From Sanguibacter antarcticus (GTDB lineage: Bacteria > Actinomycetota > Actinomycetes > Actinomycetales > Cellulomonadaceae): 64,000 nucleotides of DNA. The notes below the pieces were generated by a model. That model had not been told where the DNA came from and searched no databases. It saw only the letters and a list, made by a program, of their open reading frames with translations. Location of the stretch: contig NZ_PDJG01000001.1 in assembly GCF_002564005.1 (NCBI RefSeq), forward strand, positions 3,286,001-3,350,000, in the 5' to 3' direction. Positions 7,636 through 16,262 of this stretch are shown here, one piece after another; position 1 is the first letter of the stretch; every line of letters starts with the position of its first letter. Made by a program: the position numbers and the translations under genes.

Positions 7636-8406
7636 TCAGAACTTCGGGAGGTCCCCGAACTTCGGGAGGTCCGAGACGGACCAGGCGCCGATCCACCACG
7701 ACCCGAGGACGAGCGCGCCGAGCGTGACGAGGAGGAACACCCCGACCCAGAAGAGGCCGGGAAAGATGGTGAGCTTTGCGAGGATGTCCGCGTCGGAGGT
7801 CTTGGCCTGCCCGGAACGACGAGAGCGCTGCAGCTCGAGCACCGGTCGTGGTGCACCGATGAGCAGGAACCACGTGACGAGGTACGCCGTCGCGGTCTGC
7901 CACTCCGTCGGGGCGTACCAGGAGACGAGCACGAGCACGACGCCGCTCACGAGGATCGACAGCAGCCCGAACCAGTTGCGGATCTGCACGAGCATGAGCG
8001 CGAGCAGCACGATGAGCAGCCACAGCAGGCCGACGGCATACCCCTGGCGCAGCAGGAAGGCCGCACCGAGCCCGACGAGGCCGGGGCCCACGTAGCCGGC
8101 CAGTGCGGTGAGGATCATCCCGAAGCCGCGCGGCTTGCCGTACGAGACAGTGAGGCCAGACGTGTCCGAGTGCAGGCGGATGCCGGAGAGCTTGCGCCCC
8201 GTGCACAGCGCGACGAACGCGTGCGCGCCCTCGTGGGCGATCGTCACGACGTGCCGGGACAGGCGCCACGACGGCCCGAACGTGATGAGCACGAGGGCGG
8301 CTGCCGCTGTCGCCCACACGACCCACTGCTCTGGCGGGGGGAGCGGTTCGGACGTGCGGGACCAGATCTCGGTGAAGAACTCGGTGATGGGCTGCACGTG
8401 TGTCAT
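7636..8406 (-). CDS. M50B-like membrane metalloprotease
   Basis: A 256-residue polytopic membrane protein with about six or seven hydrophobic segments. The zinc-binding motif HEGAH (HExxH) is near residue 60, at the start of a membrane segment, as in site-2-type Peptidase_M50B proteins. An intramembrane protease role is inferred from the family; the substrate is unknown. No PDZ domain is present. The C terminus ends in a 6-residue repeat (DLPKFGDLPKF) encoded by an 18-bp tandem duplication. It converges with the HesB-like gene and is divergent from the DEAD-box helicase gene. Confidence 0.75.
   Translation of the reverse strand: MTHVQPITEFFTEIWSRTSEPLPPPEQWVVWATAAAALVLITFGPSWRLSRHVVTIAHEGAHAFVALCTGRKLSGIRLHSDTSGLTVSYGKPRGFGMILTALAGYVGPGLVGLGAAFLLRQGYAVGLLWLLIVLLALMLVQIRNWFGLLSILVSGVVLVLVSWYAPTEWQTATAYLVTWFLLIGAPRPVLELQRSRRSGQAKTSDADILAKLTIFPGLFWVGVFLLVTLGALVLGSWWIGAWSVSDLPKFGDLPKF
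7639..7672. repeat. 18-bp-period tandem duplication at the end of the M50-like gene
   Basis: GAACTTCGGGAGGTCC occurs at 7639-7654 and again at 7657-7672. The unit is in frame and adds one copy of GDLPKF just before the stop codon. It is probably a replication-slippage duplication. Confidence 0.8.
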
Positions 8407-8580
8407 TCGACCACATCGACGGTCCGAAGCGGTGCAGGCATGGTGCAGGAGTCGAGCATCACAGCGTCCGGTACTGACGCGCGGTCACGTCGGCGTGAGA
8501 GACTGGCCGTCAGGAAGCGTGATTTTCGCGCACCGAGCGTCGAGGGAATCGCCCGACGGCGCATAGAGATAAGGCACCCC

Positions 8581-10146
8581 TTGACGAATTCACAGCGCTC
8601 CGGCGCGCCCGCAACTCCCTCAGCAACGACTCCCGCCGCGACCGCGTCGTTCAACGACTTCGCGATCCCCGCACCCGTCGTCGCTCACCTCGCTGCACAG
8701 GGCATCGCGAGCCCGTTCCCCATCCAGACGGCGACGCTCCCCGACACCCTCGCAGGACGCGACGTCCTCGGCCGCGGCCGCACAGGCTCCGGCAAGACCC
8801 TCGCGTTCTCCATCCCTATGGCCACGCGCCTCGCCCAGACCGGCGGACGCCGCACGCCGAGCCGCCCCCGCGGTCTCGTGCTGTGCCCCACCCGTGAGCT
8901 CGCGAACCAGATCAACGCGGTCATGGAGCCCATCGCGAAGGCGCTCAACCTCACGACGACGGTCATCTTCGGTGGCGTCGCCCAGTCCCGCCAGGTCAGC
9001 GCGCTGCGCGGCGGCGTCGACATCGTCATCGCCTGCCCCGGCCGGCTCGAGGACCTCATCGGCCAGAAGCACATCTCGCTCGACGCCGTCGAGGTCACCG
9101 TCCTCGACGAGGCAGACCACATGGCCGACCTCGGCTTCCTCCCCGGCGTCAAGCGCATCATGGACCGCACGCCCGCCAAGGGGCAGCGTCTCCTGTTCTC
9201 CGCGACGCTCGACAACGGCGTGGACCAGTTGGTCAAGCGCTACATGGACGCGCCGACGAGCCACTCCGTCGACAGCGCCGAGTCGCCCGTCTCGACGATG
9301 GTCCACCACGTCTTCGAGGTCGCCGACGCCACGGCCAAGCGCGACGTCATCAAGGAGCTCGCGTCCGGCCTCGGCCGTCGGGTCCTCTTCACGCGGACGA
9401 AGCACCAGGCGAAGAAGCTCGCGAAGCAGCTGACCGCCGACGGCGTCCCCGCGGTCGACCTCCACGGAAACCTCGGTCAGGGCGCGCGTGAGCGCAACCT
9501 CGCCGCGTTCTCCTCCGGCAGCGTGCGCGTCCTCGTCGCGACCGACATCGCGGCTCGCGGCATCCACGTCGACGAGGTCAGCCTCGTCGTCCACGTGGAC
9601 CCGCCTGCAGAGCACAAGGCGTACCTCCACCGTTCTGGCCGTACGGCTCGCGCCGGCTCGTCCGGCGACGTCGTGACGATCATGCTCCCCGAGCAGCGCG
9701 GCGACGTCCGTGACCTCACGCGTCTCGCGAAGATCAGCGTCCAGCCGCGCAAGGTCACGGCAGGCGACGACGCCGTGTCCCGGCTCGTCGGCGAGCACGC
9801 TGCGTACGTCAAGCCGTCACCCGTCGTCGAGCAGCCGCAGCAGCAGCGCCAGGGCGGTGGCGGCCGTGGCCGCTCCGGTGGCGGCAGCGGACGGGCAGCC
9901 GGAGGCGCACGCAGCGCCTCGTCGGCATCCGGCTCGCGCGGCGCCGGCCGCAGCGCCAGCAGCACCGGTGGGTCGGGTCGTTCTGCCAGCAGCGCGAGCA
10001 GCTCGCGCGGTGGCAGCGGCGGTGGCGGGCTCGTCCAGTACTCGTCGAGCGCGTCAGGGTCGGGCTACACCTCTGGCAGCGAAGGCGGTGGCCGTGGCGG
10101 CCGCAGCCGTCCCGCAGCCGGTGGACGCCGCGGCGGACAGCGCTGA
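8581..10146 (+). CDS. DEAD-box ATP-dependent RNA helicase with Gly/Ser/Arg-rich tail
   Basis: A 521-residue protein. I chose TTG at 8581, the only plausible start before the Q motif, with ATAAGG upstream. The helicase motifs appear in order: Q motif region (PFPIQ), Walker A (GRTGSGKT), PTRELA, DEAD (VLDEADHMADLGF), SAT, then the second RecA domain with ATDIAARGIHVDEV and HRSGRTARAG. The last 110 residues are low-complexity Gly, Ser and Arg, typical of RNA-binding tails in RhlE/CsdA-type proteins that act in ribosome assembly, mRNA turnover or cold adaptation. It is monocistronic, followed by a perfect hairpin terminator. The 174 bases upstream hold no other gene. Confidence 0.93.
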   Translation: MTNSQRSGAPATPSATTPAATASFNDFAIPAPVVAHLAAQGIASPFPIQTATLPDTLAGRDVLGRGRTGSGKTLAFSIPMATRLAQTGGRRTPSRPRGLVLCPTRELANQINAVMEPIAKALNLTTTVIFGGVAQSRQVSALRGGVDIVIACPGRLEDLIGQKHISLDAVEVTVLDEADHMADLGFLPGVKRIMDRTPAKGQRLLFSATLDNGVDQLVKRYMDAPTSHSVDSAESPVSTMVHHVFEVADATAKRDVIKELASGLGRRVLFTRTKHQAKKLAKQLTADGVPAVDLHGNLGQGARERNLAAFSSGSVRVLVATDIAARGIHVDEVSLVVHVDPPAEHKAYLHRSGRTARAGSSGDVVTIMLPEQRGDVRDLTRLAKISVQPRKVTAGDDAVSRLVGEHAAYVKPSPVVEQPQQQRQGGGGRGRSGGGSGRAAGGARSASSASGSRGAGRSASSTGGSGRSASSASSSRGGSGGGGLVQYSSSASGSGYTSGSEGGGRGGRSRPAAGGRRGGQR

Positions 10147-10190
10147 CCTGAGTACCACCCGCGTCACGAGCAGCACCTGAGACGCATCAC

Positions 10191-10220
10191 GGAGCCCGTC
10201 GGATGATTCCGACGGGCTCC
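10191..10220. terminator. Hairpin terminator after the DEAD-box helicase gene
   Basis: A perfect 13-bp stem (10191-10203 with 10208-10220) and 4-base loop lie 44 bases after the helicase stop. Confidence 0.85.
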
Positions 10221-10292
10221 GTCGTTGTCTGTGACGCACCATTGGACGAACGTCCGTGGACGAACGCACGGATGCACGACGAGAGGGAGAAC

Positions 10293-10697
10293 ATGGCTTA
10301 CGAGGTCGACAAGACAGACGCCGACTGGCGTGCAGAGCTGTCCCGCGAGGAGTATCAGGTCCTGCGTCAGGCAGGGACCGAGCGTGCTGGCACGGGAGCG
10401 CTGCTCGACGAGAAGCGCGAAGGCGTCTACAGCTGTCGCGCGTGCGGCAACGAGCTCTTCCGCTCCGACACCAAGTTCGACTCGCACTGCGGGTGGCCCA
10501 GCTTCTTCGCCCCGCAAGACTCGACCGCTGTCGAGCTCATCGAAGACCGTGCCCTCGGCATGGTGCGCACCGAGGTGCGCTGCGCGCGCTGCGGGTCCCA
10601 CCTCGGCCACGTGTTCGACGACGCCCCGCAGACACCGACAGGTGATCGCTACTGCATGAACTCGGTGTCGCTCACGTTCGACGAGCCGAAGGGCTAG
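10293..10697 (+). CDS. msrB: Peptide-methionine (R)-S-oxide reductase MsrB
   Basis: A 134-residue cytoplasmic enzyme that reduces methionine-R-sulfoxide in oxidised proteins. Start ATG 10293, with GAGAGGGAG upstream. Two CxxC pairs (CRAC and CARC) form the structural zinc site. CGWPSF is the substrate-binding signature, and the catalytic Cys lies in RYCMNS near the C terminus. Its length is normal for the family. The gene stands alone and converges with a MarR gene; the two stop codons overlap at 10694-10697. Confidence 0.95.
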   Translation: MAYEVDKTDADWRAELSREEYQVLRQAGTERAGTGALLDEKREGVYSCRACGNELFRSDTKFDSHCGWPSFFAPQDSTAVELIEDRALGMVRTEVRCARCGSHLGHVFDDAPQTPTGDRYCMNSVSLTFDEPKG

Positions 10698-11200
10698 TCG
10701 CGCGCCGACACGTCCGACTGCGGTTGCGGGGTGCGCCGGCTGATCAGCGATGCCGCGTCTTCGGTGTTCCAGCTGCGGTCGAAGGTGAGCAGCCGGTGCA
10801 GGAGGGCTGAGAAGGTGAGGACGTCCTCGCTGTGCCACTCGCTCAGGACGTTGCGCACGAGCGCCGTCCGGGCGTCCCGGGCAGCGACGAGGGCCTCGCG
10901 GCCCGCCTCGGTGAGCTCGATCGTCATGCCACGGTTGTCGTTGGGGTCTGGGGTGCGCTGGATGAGCGCTGCCGACTCTGACCTGCTCAGCTGGCGCGAC
11001 ACCGTCCCAGGATCGAGCCGGAACTCCGCAGCCACGTTCTTCGCGAGGCTTCCCGGGTGGCGGTCGATGTACGCGAGGAGCGTGTAGAGCTCGGAGTCGA
11101 GCCCCGGGTGCGCGAGCGCCGAGATCTCGGTGGCAGCGCCGTGGGCGCGGCGGAAGAAGCGGCTCAGCTCGCGCTCCAGCGCGACAAAGGGGTCGTCCAT
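10694..11200 (-). CDS. MarR-family transcriptional regulator
   Basis: A 168-residue winged-helix protein. The DNA-binding core is SLAKNVAAEFRLDPGTVSRQLSRSESAALIQRTPDPNDNR, read here in parts: a recognition helix (DPGTVSRQLSRSESAALI) and a wing with the conserved DxR (DPNDNRG). The flanking helices form the dimer interface. It ends tail-to-tail with msrB. Its start lies 92 bases from the end of the EmrB/QacA-type pump gene, on the same strand, so it may be read from the upstream MarR-pump transcript or from its own promoter. The ligand cannot be predicted. Confidence 0.85.
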   Translation of the reverse strand: MDDPFVALERELSRFFRRAHGAATEISALAHPGLDSELYTLLAYIDRHPGSLAKNVAAEFRLDPGTVSRQLSRSESAALIQRTPDPNDNRGMTIELTEAGREALVAARDARTALVRNVLSEWHSEDVLTFSALLHRLLTFDRSWNTEDAASLISRRTPQPQSDVSARD

Positions 11201-11292
11201 CGATCGATCATTGCACCAGTCCCTGGGCAAAGACAGAGAACTGGACGACTGATCGTGGACGACCCCTGTGCGCGGACCTCCGGAACCTACCG

Positions 11293-12933
11293 TCAGACGG
11301 TGACCGTCTCGTCCTGAGCAGGTACGGCCTCGCGTGCCCGGAGGTCGTCGATCTGCTGCTGCACGCCGGACTTGTGGCCGAGCGGCACCTCCTTGAGGAA
11401 GAGGATCGCGACGAGCGCGACGACGGAGACCGGCGCCGCGATGAGGAAGATGTCTGCGACGCCCGAGCCGTAGGCGCTCTCGACGATCTCCTTGATCGGG
11501 CCAGGGAGAGTGTTGACGTTCGGGATGGTGCCGCTGTTCAGCGCACCGCCCTCGATGCCGAGCCCGGACAGTCCCTGCGACACGTCCGAGCTGATCTTCG
11601 AGCCGAGGACGGCGCCGAGCACGGCCACCCCGACGGTCCCGCCGAGGGACCGGAAGAATGCCACCGTCGAGGTCCCGGTGCTCACCTCGTTCACCGACAG
11701 GGAGTTCTGCGCAGCGAGGACGAGGTTCTGCATGAGCATGCCCATGCCCGCGCCGAGGATGAAGAGGAACAGCGCGATGAGTGCCATGTTCGTGTGGTAG
11801 TCGATGGTGCTCATGAGGGCGAGCCCCGTGGTGAGCGCGACGGCTCCGGTGATCATGTACTTCTTGTACCTCCCGGACCGGGAGATGAGCGCACCCGACA
11901 CTGTCGACGCGAGGAACTGCCCGGCGATCATCGGGATCGTCAGGACCCCGGACATGGTGGCGGACTTGCCGCGAGCGACCTGCATGTACTGGCTGAGGAA
12001 CACGGCCGTGCCGAACAGGGCCACACCGACGCCGACGCTCGCGACGACCGTGAGGACGAGCGTGCGGTTGCGGAACAGGGTGAGCGGGATGATCGGAGCG
12101 GCGACACGGCTCTCGACGAGCACGGCGATCGCGAGGACGACGAGGGAGCCGCCGACCATGACGGCCGTCTGCCAGGAGACCCAGTCGAAGTTCTTGCCGG
12201 CGAACGTCACCCACAGGAGGAGGGTCGCGATGCCTGCAGAGAGGAGCAGCGCGCCCCAGTAGTCGAGAGCGACGCGTGCCCGCGGGAACGTCGGCAGCCT
12301 GAGCGTGCGCTGGAGCACGATGATGGCCGCGATCGCGAACGGGATCCCGACGAAGAAGTTCCAGCGCCAGCCCACGGTGTCGGTGAGCAGCCCGCCGAGC
12401 AGCGGTCCGCCGACCATCGCGAGGGCCATGATGGCGCCCATGAGGCCCATGTACTTGCCACGCTGGCGCGGGGAGATGATGTCGGCGACGAGGATGGTCG
12501 CGAGAGACGTGAGGCCTCCTGCGCCGATGCCCTGGAACGCACGACCAGCGATGAGGATCCCGGTGTTCGGCGCGAAGCCGGCGACAGCGGCGGAGACCAC
12601 CGTGATGACGAGGGCGATCTGGATGAGCGTCTTGCGGTTGATGATGTCGGCGAGCTTGCCCCAGATGGGCGTGCTGATCGTCGTCGTCAGGAGGGTCGCG
12701 GTGACCACCCAGGTGAAGGCGGACTGGTCGCCCTCGAGGTCGGCGATGATCCGGGGGAGGGACGACGAGACGACAGAGGTCGCGAGGATCGAGACGAACA
12801 TGCCGAGGAGGATGCCGGAGAGAGCCTCGAGCACCTGACGGTGCGACATCTCCTGGGGTTCTCCGACGACGTGGGCGTGCTCGTCGGGCGAGCTCTTCTC
12901 CGCGACGTCGCTGGTGGGGGACGGGTGGCTCAT
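11293..12933 (-). CDS. DHA2-family (EmrB/QacA) 14-helix drug:H+ antiporter
   Basis: A 546-residue membrane protein. Its hydrophobic pattern fits the 14-helix DHA2 branch of the major facilitator superfamily. The signatures include ILATSVVSSSLPRIIADL (motif D1), GKLADIINRK (motif A), GRAFQGIGAGG (motif B) and GGPLLGGLLTD (motif C, antiporter). It should expel hydrophobic or cationic compounds using the proton gradient. The start ATG overlaps the stop of the upstream MarR gene by 4 bases, so the pump and its likely repressor are translationally coupled, a common layout for inducible multidrug export. Confidence 0.92.
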   Translation of the reverse strand: MSHPSPTSDVAEKSSPDEHAHVVGEPQEMSHRQVLEALSGILLGMFVSILATSVVSSSLPRIIADLEGDQSAFTWVVTATLLTTTISTPIWGKLADIINRKTLIQIALVITVVSAAVAGFAPNTGILIAGRAFQGIGAGGLTSLATILVADIISPRQRGKYMGLMGAIMALAMVGGPLLGGLLTDTVGWRWNFFVGIPFAIAAIIVLQRTLRLPTFPRARVALDYWGALLLSAGIATLLLWVTFAGKNFDWVSWQTAVMVGGSLVVLAIAVLVESRVAAPIIPLTLFRNRTLVLTVVASVGVGVALFGTAVFLSQYMQVARGKSATMSGVLTIPMIAGQFLASTVSGALISRSGRYKKYMITGAVALTTGLALMSTIDYHTNMALIALFLFILGAGMGMLMQNLVLAAQNSLSVNEVSTGTSTVAFFRSLGGTVGVAVLGAVLGSKISSDVSQGLSGLGIEGGALNSGTIPNVNTLPGPIKEIVESAYGSGVADIFLIAAPVSVVALVAILFLKEVPLGHKSGVQQQIDDLRAREAVPAQDETVTV

Positions 12934-13481
12934 GCGTTGTCCTTCGGTGACTGAGAGTTCTGGTGGGTCGCGTCGGGCTGCGTCGGGGTGGACGTCTGCT
13001 CGGACGCTGCGTCGTAGGCCGCGACGGTCTCGGCGAGAGCCGAGATGTGGTGGACGGCGGCCTGGATCTGTTCGGTGTCCCACTCGGCGAAGATGTCGCC
13101 CAGCAGGTGGGTGATGTGCGTGCGGATCGTGGAGAGCGCCTCGTGGCCTTCCGGCGTGAGGTCGATCGTGCGCGCTCGGCGGTCGCCGTCGTCGATGGTG
13201 CGACGGACGAGGCCGGCGTCGACGATCGTGCTGATCTGCCGGCTCGCGACAGAGAGGTCGACGCGCAGGTGGTGTGCGATGCAGCCGATCTGCGCGGAGC
13301 CGTTGACGTGGAGGTAGCGCAGGATGCTGATGCTCGCGCGGGGGATGTCGATGCTCCGTGCGAGGAGGCCGCCGATCTCGCGCTGTGCACGACCGAACGC
13401 CTCGATCGCCCCGATGAGGTCGGCGACCGCCGGGTCGGTGGGGGGAAGGTCGCTCGTCGCGGCCGTCGTGCTCTGGTCCAT
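12930..13481 (-). CDS. MarR-family repressor of the pump operon
   Basis: A 183-residue winged-helix regulator. The core has a helix-turn-helix (AQIGCIAHHLRVDLSVASRQ) and a wing with DDGDRRART. Start ATG 13481, with GAGGAG upstream. It is the first gene of a two-gene operon with the DHA2 pump (4-base overlap). A CTTGC/GCAAG inverted repeat sits over its promoter, so autorepression released by a pump substrate is the natural inference. The last 30 residues are Thr/Pro/Gln-rich and beyond the usual family length. Confidence 0.87.
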   Translation of the reverse strand: MDQSTTAATSDLPPTDPAVADLIGAIEAFGRAQREIGGLLARSIDIPRASISILRYLHVNGSAQIGCIAHHLRVDLSVASRQISTIVDAGLVRRTIDDGDRRARTIDLTPEGHEALSTIRTHITHLLGDIFAEWDTEQIQAAVHHISALAETVAAYDAASEQTSTPTQPDATHQNSQSPKDNA

Positions 13482-13506
13482 GGGTCTCCTCGGGTGCGTC
13501 CCGTCC

Positions 13507-13536
13507 ATCCTACGAACTTGCTTGCCGAATGCAAGT
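13507..13536 (-). promoter_or_regulatory. Promoter and probable MarR operator of the pump operon
   Basis: On the minus strand TTGCAT (13529-13534) and TAGGAT (13507-13512) form -35 and -10 boxes 16 bases apart. The 15-bp inverted repeat CTTGC-CGAAT-GCAAG (13521-13535) covers the -35 box, and a longer arm pair ACTTGC/GCAAGT spans 13516-13536. That is the size and position expected for a MarR dimer site. Confidence 0.6.
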
Positions 13537-13558
13537 GTTGCCGTACGAGAGAGCGCTC

Positions 13559-13594
13559 ACACCGAGCCACCCCACCCCCAGGGTGGCTCGGTGT
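13559..13594. terminator. Hairpin terminator of the sugar porter gene
   Basis: A perfect 14-bp stem (13559-13572 with 13581-13594) and an 8-base C-rich loop begin 8 bases after the stop of the sugar porter gene. It separates that gene from the MarR-pump operon. Confidence 0.85.
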
Positions 13595-13601
13595 GGCGCC
13601 G

Positions 13602-15068
13602 CTAGGGGCGGTCCTCCATGTCTTCGAGATCACGAGAGCGCGTCTCTGCAACTTTGGTGAGCACGAAGAAGAAGGACAGCAGGGCGAATGCACCATAGAC
13701 GGCATAGACGACCTCGAGACCAAGGTTAGCCGCCATCGGGGGGAACGAGACCGTGATCGCGAAGTTCGCCACCCACTGGGCGGTCGCTGCGAGGGCCAGG
13801 GCCGATGCCCGGATCCGGTTCGGGAACATCTCGCCCAGGAGCACCCACACCACCGGACCCCACGACGCGCCGAACGAGACGACGAAGACGTTCGCGGCGA
13901 CCAGGGCGATCGTGCCCCACGGGGCAGGCAGAGAGACGTCCTCACCCGTTCCGACCGCCTGCGTGAACGACACCGCCATCGTCCCCAGCGCGAGCGTCAT
14001 GCCGGCTGAACCGGCGAGCAGCAGCGGCTTGCGCCCGATCTTGTCGACCAGCGCGATCGCGACGAAGGTCACGAGCACGTTCGTCACCGCGGTGATCGTC
14101 GAGAAGGTGAACGAGTCCGAGTCGTCGAACCCGACGGAGCGCCACAACGTCGTGGAGTAGTAGAAGATCACGTTGATGCCGACGAGCTGCTGGAACACCG
14201 AGAGCAGGATCCCGACCCAGACGATCGGCAGGAGGCCGAACCGTGGACCGCGCAGCGACGCCTGCTTCTCGAGCTTCGCGTCTCGCTCGACGGTGGCGCG
14301 GATCTGCTCGATCTTCACGTCGATGTCGACCGGACCGAGGACCGAGCGCAGCACCGTCGCGGCCTCCTCGATCTTCCCGCGGGCGACGAGGAACCGCGGA
14401 GACTCCGGCACCGTGAGAGCGATCCATGCGTACAGGGCCGACGGGACCACCGCCACGAGGAACATCCAGCGCCAGGCGTCCAGACCGAAGAGGCTGTCGC
14501 CGAGGGCGATGGGTGCCCCGTCGGCCACCGACCCCGCCGTCGACGCGAAGAGCTGGTCGGAGAGCAGCGCAGCGAAGATGCCGAGCGTGATCGCCAGCTG
14601 CTGCAGCGACGCCAGGCGCCCACGGATCGCCGACGGCGAGATCTCCGCGATGTACGCCGGCGTGACCACCGACGCGATACCGATGCCCACGCCACCGACT
14701 ACCCGCCACAGGACCAGGTCCCAGACCGCGAACGCGAAGCCTGACCCGAGAGACGACACGAGGAACATCACCGCACCGACGAGCATGACGCGAGGCCGCC
14801 CCCACCTGTCGGCCAGCCGTCCGGCAGACCAGGCGCCGACCGCACAGCCCAGGAGCGCGATCGCCACAGCGAGGCCGGTGATCGTGGGGCTCAGGTCGAA
14901 GTCGGTCTCGATCGCGTCGACCGCTCCGTTGATGACGGAGCTGTCAAAACCGAAGAGGAAACCGCCGACCGCGGCGGCGACGGAGAGCCCGACCGCCCTG
15001 CGCTGCGCAGACCGCGCCTCGGGGGACAGCGGTGCTGTGGTGCTCTCGTCCTGAGCAGATCCGACCAT
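13602..15068 (-). CDS. Sugar porter (MFS SP family), likely sugar:H+ symporter
   Basis: A 488-residue, 12-helix transporter. ATG 15068 is chosen because AGGAGG lies 6 bases upstream. Sugar-porter signatures are present: GGFLFGFDSSVINGA in helix 1, GRLADRWGRP and the later DKIGRKPLL repeat of motif A, and the exit-helix motif PESPRFLVARGK. Substrate-site residues resemble XylE/GalP/GlcP-type permeases. The specific sugar cannot be read from the sequence. The gene is monocistronic, with its own terminator, and diverges from a hypothetical gene at 15182. Confidence 0.93.
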   Translation of the reverse strand: MVGSAQDESTTAPLSPEARSAQRRAVGLSVAAAVGGFLFGFDSSVINGAVDAIETDFDLSPTITGLAVAIALLGCAVGAWSAGRLADRWGRPRVMLVGAVMFLVSSLGSGFAFAVWDLVLWRVVGGVGIGIASVVTPAYIAEISPSAIRGRLASLQQLAITLGIFAALLSDQLFASTAGSVADGAPIALGDSLFGLDAWRWMFLVAVVPSALYAWIALTVPESPRFLVARGKIEEAATVLRSVLGPVDIDVKIEQIRATVERDAKLEKQASLRGPRFGLLPIVWVGILLSVFQQLVGINVIFYYSTTLWRSVGFDDSDSFTFSTITAVTNVLVTFVAIALVDKIGRKPLLLAGSAGMTLALGTMAVSFTQAVGTGEDVSLPAPWGTIALVAANVFVVSFGASWGPVVWVLLGEMFPNRIRASALALAATAQWVANFAITVSFPPMAANLGLEVVYAVYGAFALLSFFFVLTKVAETRSRDLEDMEDRP

Positions 15069-15181
15069 CGACGCCTCCTGTACGGGCCGCACACAGGCCC
15101 ATCAGGTCGGGTGGCGGCAAGGTGAGAGGCCGCCAGATGCGCGCGTGGCGAAAGGCGCCCCCGGTCCTCCACACTGTAATC

Positions 15182-15871
15182 ATGAGCAACTCGATCGGCG
15201 CGGGCAGCGGAACGAACCAGGCCTCCAGCGGTGCACGTCCGGGCGGCGCCTCCCGGCCCCGGCGCCCCGCGATGCTCAGCCCTCGTGAGGCAGACGAGAT
15301 CTCCGGGGACATCGACCCCGGGCTCCGAGGTGAGATCGCCCACACCACGGCCGCCGCGATCGTCGACCGGGCGCGCGCCTCAGAGGACCCCGAGGTGGTC
15401 GAACGGCTCGTCCGGCTCGTCGAAGACGAAGGCCTCGACGTGGTCGCAGGCTTGTGGGCCGACAGCCCGGCCGACACGCTGCCCGGCGCGCTGTGGCGCA
15501 TGTACGTCTTGCGCGAGTGGGTCCGCCGAGACCCCTCCACGGTCGCCGACCGCTACCGGCTCGGCATCGACGCGGCACCGGTCCCCAACGTCGTCGCCGG
15601 GGTCGTCACCCCACCGGGGCCCGACGACGTGCGTGCCGTCGCAGACGCGGTGCTCTCCGGCGTCTTCGCAGGCGACCTCGCTGTCGCGCTCGAGCGCGCC
15701 GGGGCGTTCTGCCGCGTGCTGGCCACCGGGGCGGCCTTCGACGCTGACCACGTCGAGACCCTCGACGCCCTCTACGCGACCCGCATGACCCGAGGGGCGG
15801 CCTCCCTCGTGCGCACCGCAGAGGAGCTGGAGCACGCCGCCGGTCTGTGGCGCGCAGACCGCCTCGACTGA
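15182..15871 (+). CDS. Conserved-looking actinobacterial protein of unknown function
   Basis: A 229-residue soluble protein starting at ATG 15182. I do not recognise the family. Residues 1-30 are Gly/Ser/Arg-rich and probably flexible. The rest is predicted to be mostly helical (for example VVERLVRLVEDEGLDVVAGLW and LPGALWRMYVLREWVRR) and ends with a regular helix (ASLVRTAEELEHAAGLWRADRLD). Codon use is like that of its neighbours and no other frame competes. It is divergent from the sugar porter gene and 391 bases upstream of the DUF47-Pit operon. Confidence 0.65.
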   Translation: MSNSIGAGSGTNQASSGARPGGASRPRRPAMLSPREADEISGDIDPGLRGEIAHTTAAAIVDRARASEDPEVVERLVRLVEDEGLDVVAGLWADSPADTLPGALWRMYVLREWVRRDPSTVADRYRLGIDAAPVPNVVAGVVTPPGPDDVRAVADAVLSGVFAGDLAVALERAGAFCRVLATGAAFDADHVETLDALYATRMTRGAASLVRTAEELEHAAGLWRADRLD

Positions 15872-16262
15872 ACCGGCGTGCGGGTCGACCTCCTCCAGGG
15901 GTCCGCGAGGACGGAGAGCGGCCGGCTGCGCGCATCGGCACGAGATCCCGTAAAGTGTTCAACGACGTCGGGCCACGGTAGCCCCGGGCTCCACATCAAG
16001 CCGCCACGAGCGGCCTTCGCGCCGTCAGGCGCTCTGTGGTCCGGCGTCATCACTCCAAGGACGAGCCATCAGGCCCCTTGACAAGTCGCCCAGAACACCC
16101 GCCCACCTGTGTGTTGGGCCAGAGTTTGCCTAGAGGACACCCCAGGAGTTGTGTGTTCACCAAAGTGCTGCCCTACTCTGGGAACGATCACTTGATCAAC
16201 CCTTCGCTGCCCTGCAGTACTCACTGCCAGTGAACGCCGCTTTCCCCCAAACGGAGCCCGCT
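15872..16262. other. Long regulatory region upstream of the DUF47-Pit operon
   Basis: This 391-base gap contains no gene I can support and is less GC-rich than its surroundings. TTGACA occurs at 16078-16083, but no good -10 box follows at 16-18 bases. A single GTTCACC (16152-16158) resembles half of an actinobacterial Pho box, which would suit phosphate control. A second half-site is not clear. The GGAG before the GTG at 16263 is the ribosome-binding site. Confidence 0.35.

Noticed and set aside
9840..10140. Repetitive Gly/Ser-coding DNA at the end of the helicase gene
   Set aside because: Imperfect low-complexity coding sequence for an RNA-binding tail, not a mobile or CRISPR repeat.
11200..13945. 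A long minus-strand frame reading on upstream of the MarR gene
   Set aside because: Only 10694-11200 is real. Upstream the frame passes through the pump, MarR and sugar porter genes out of their frames.
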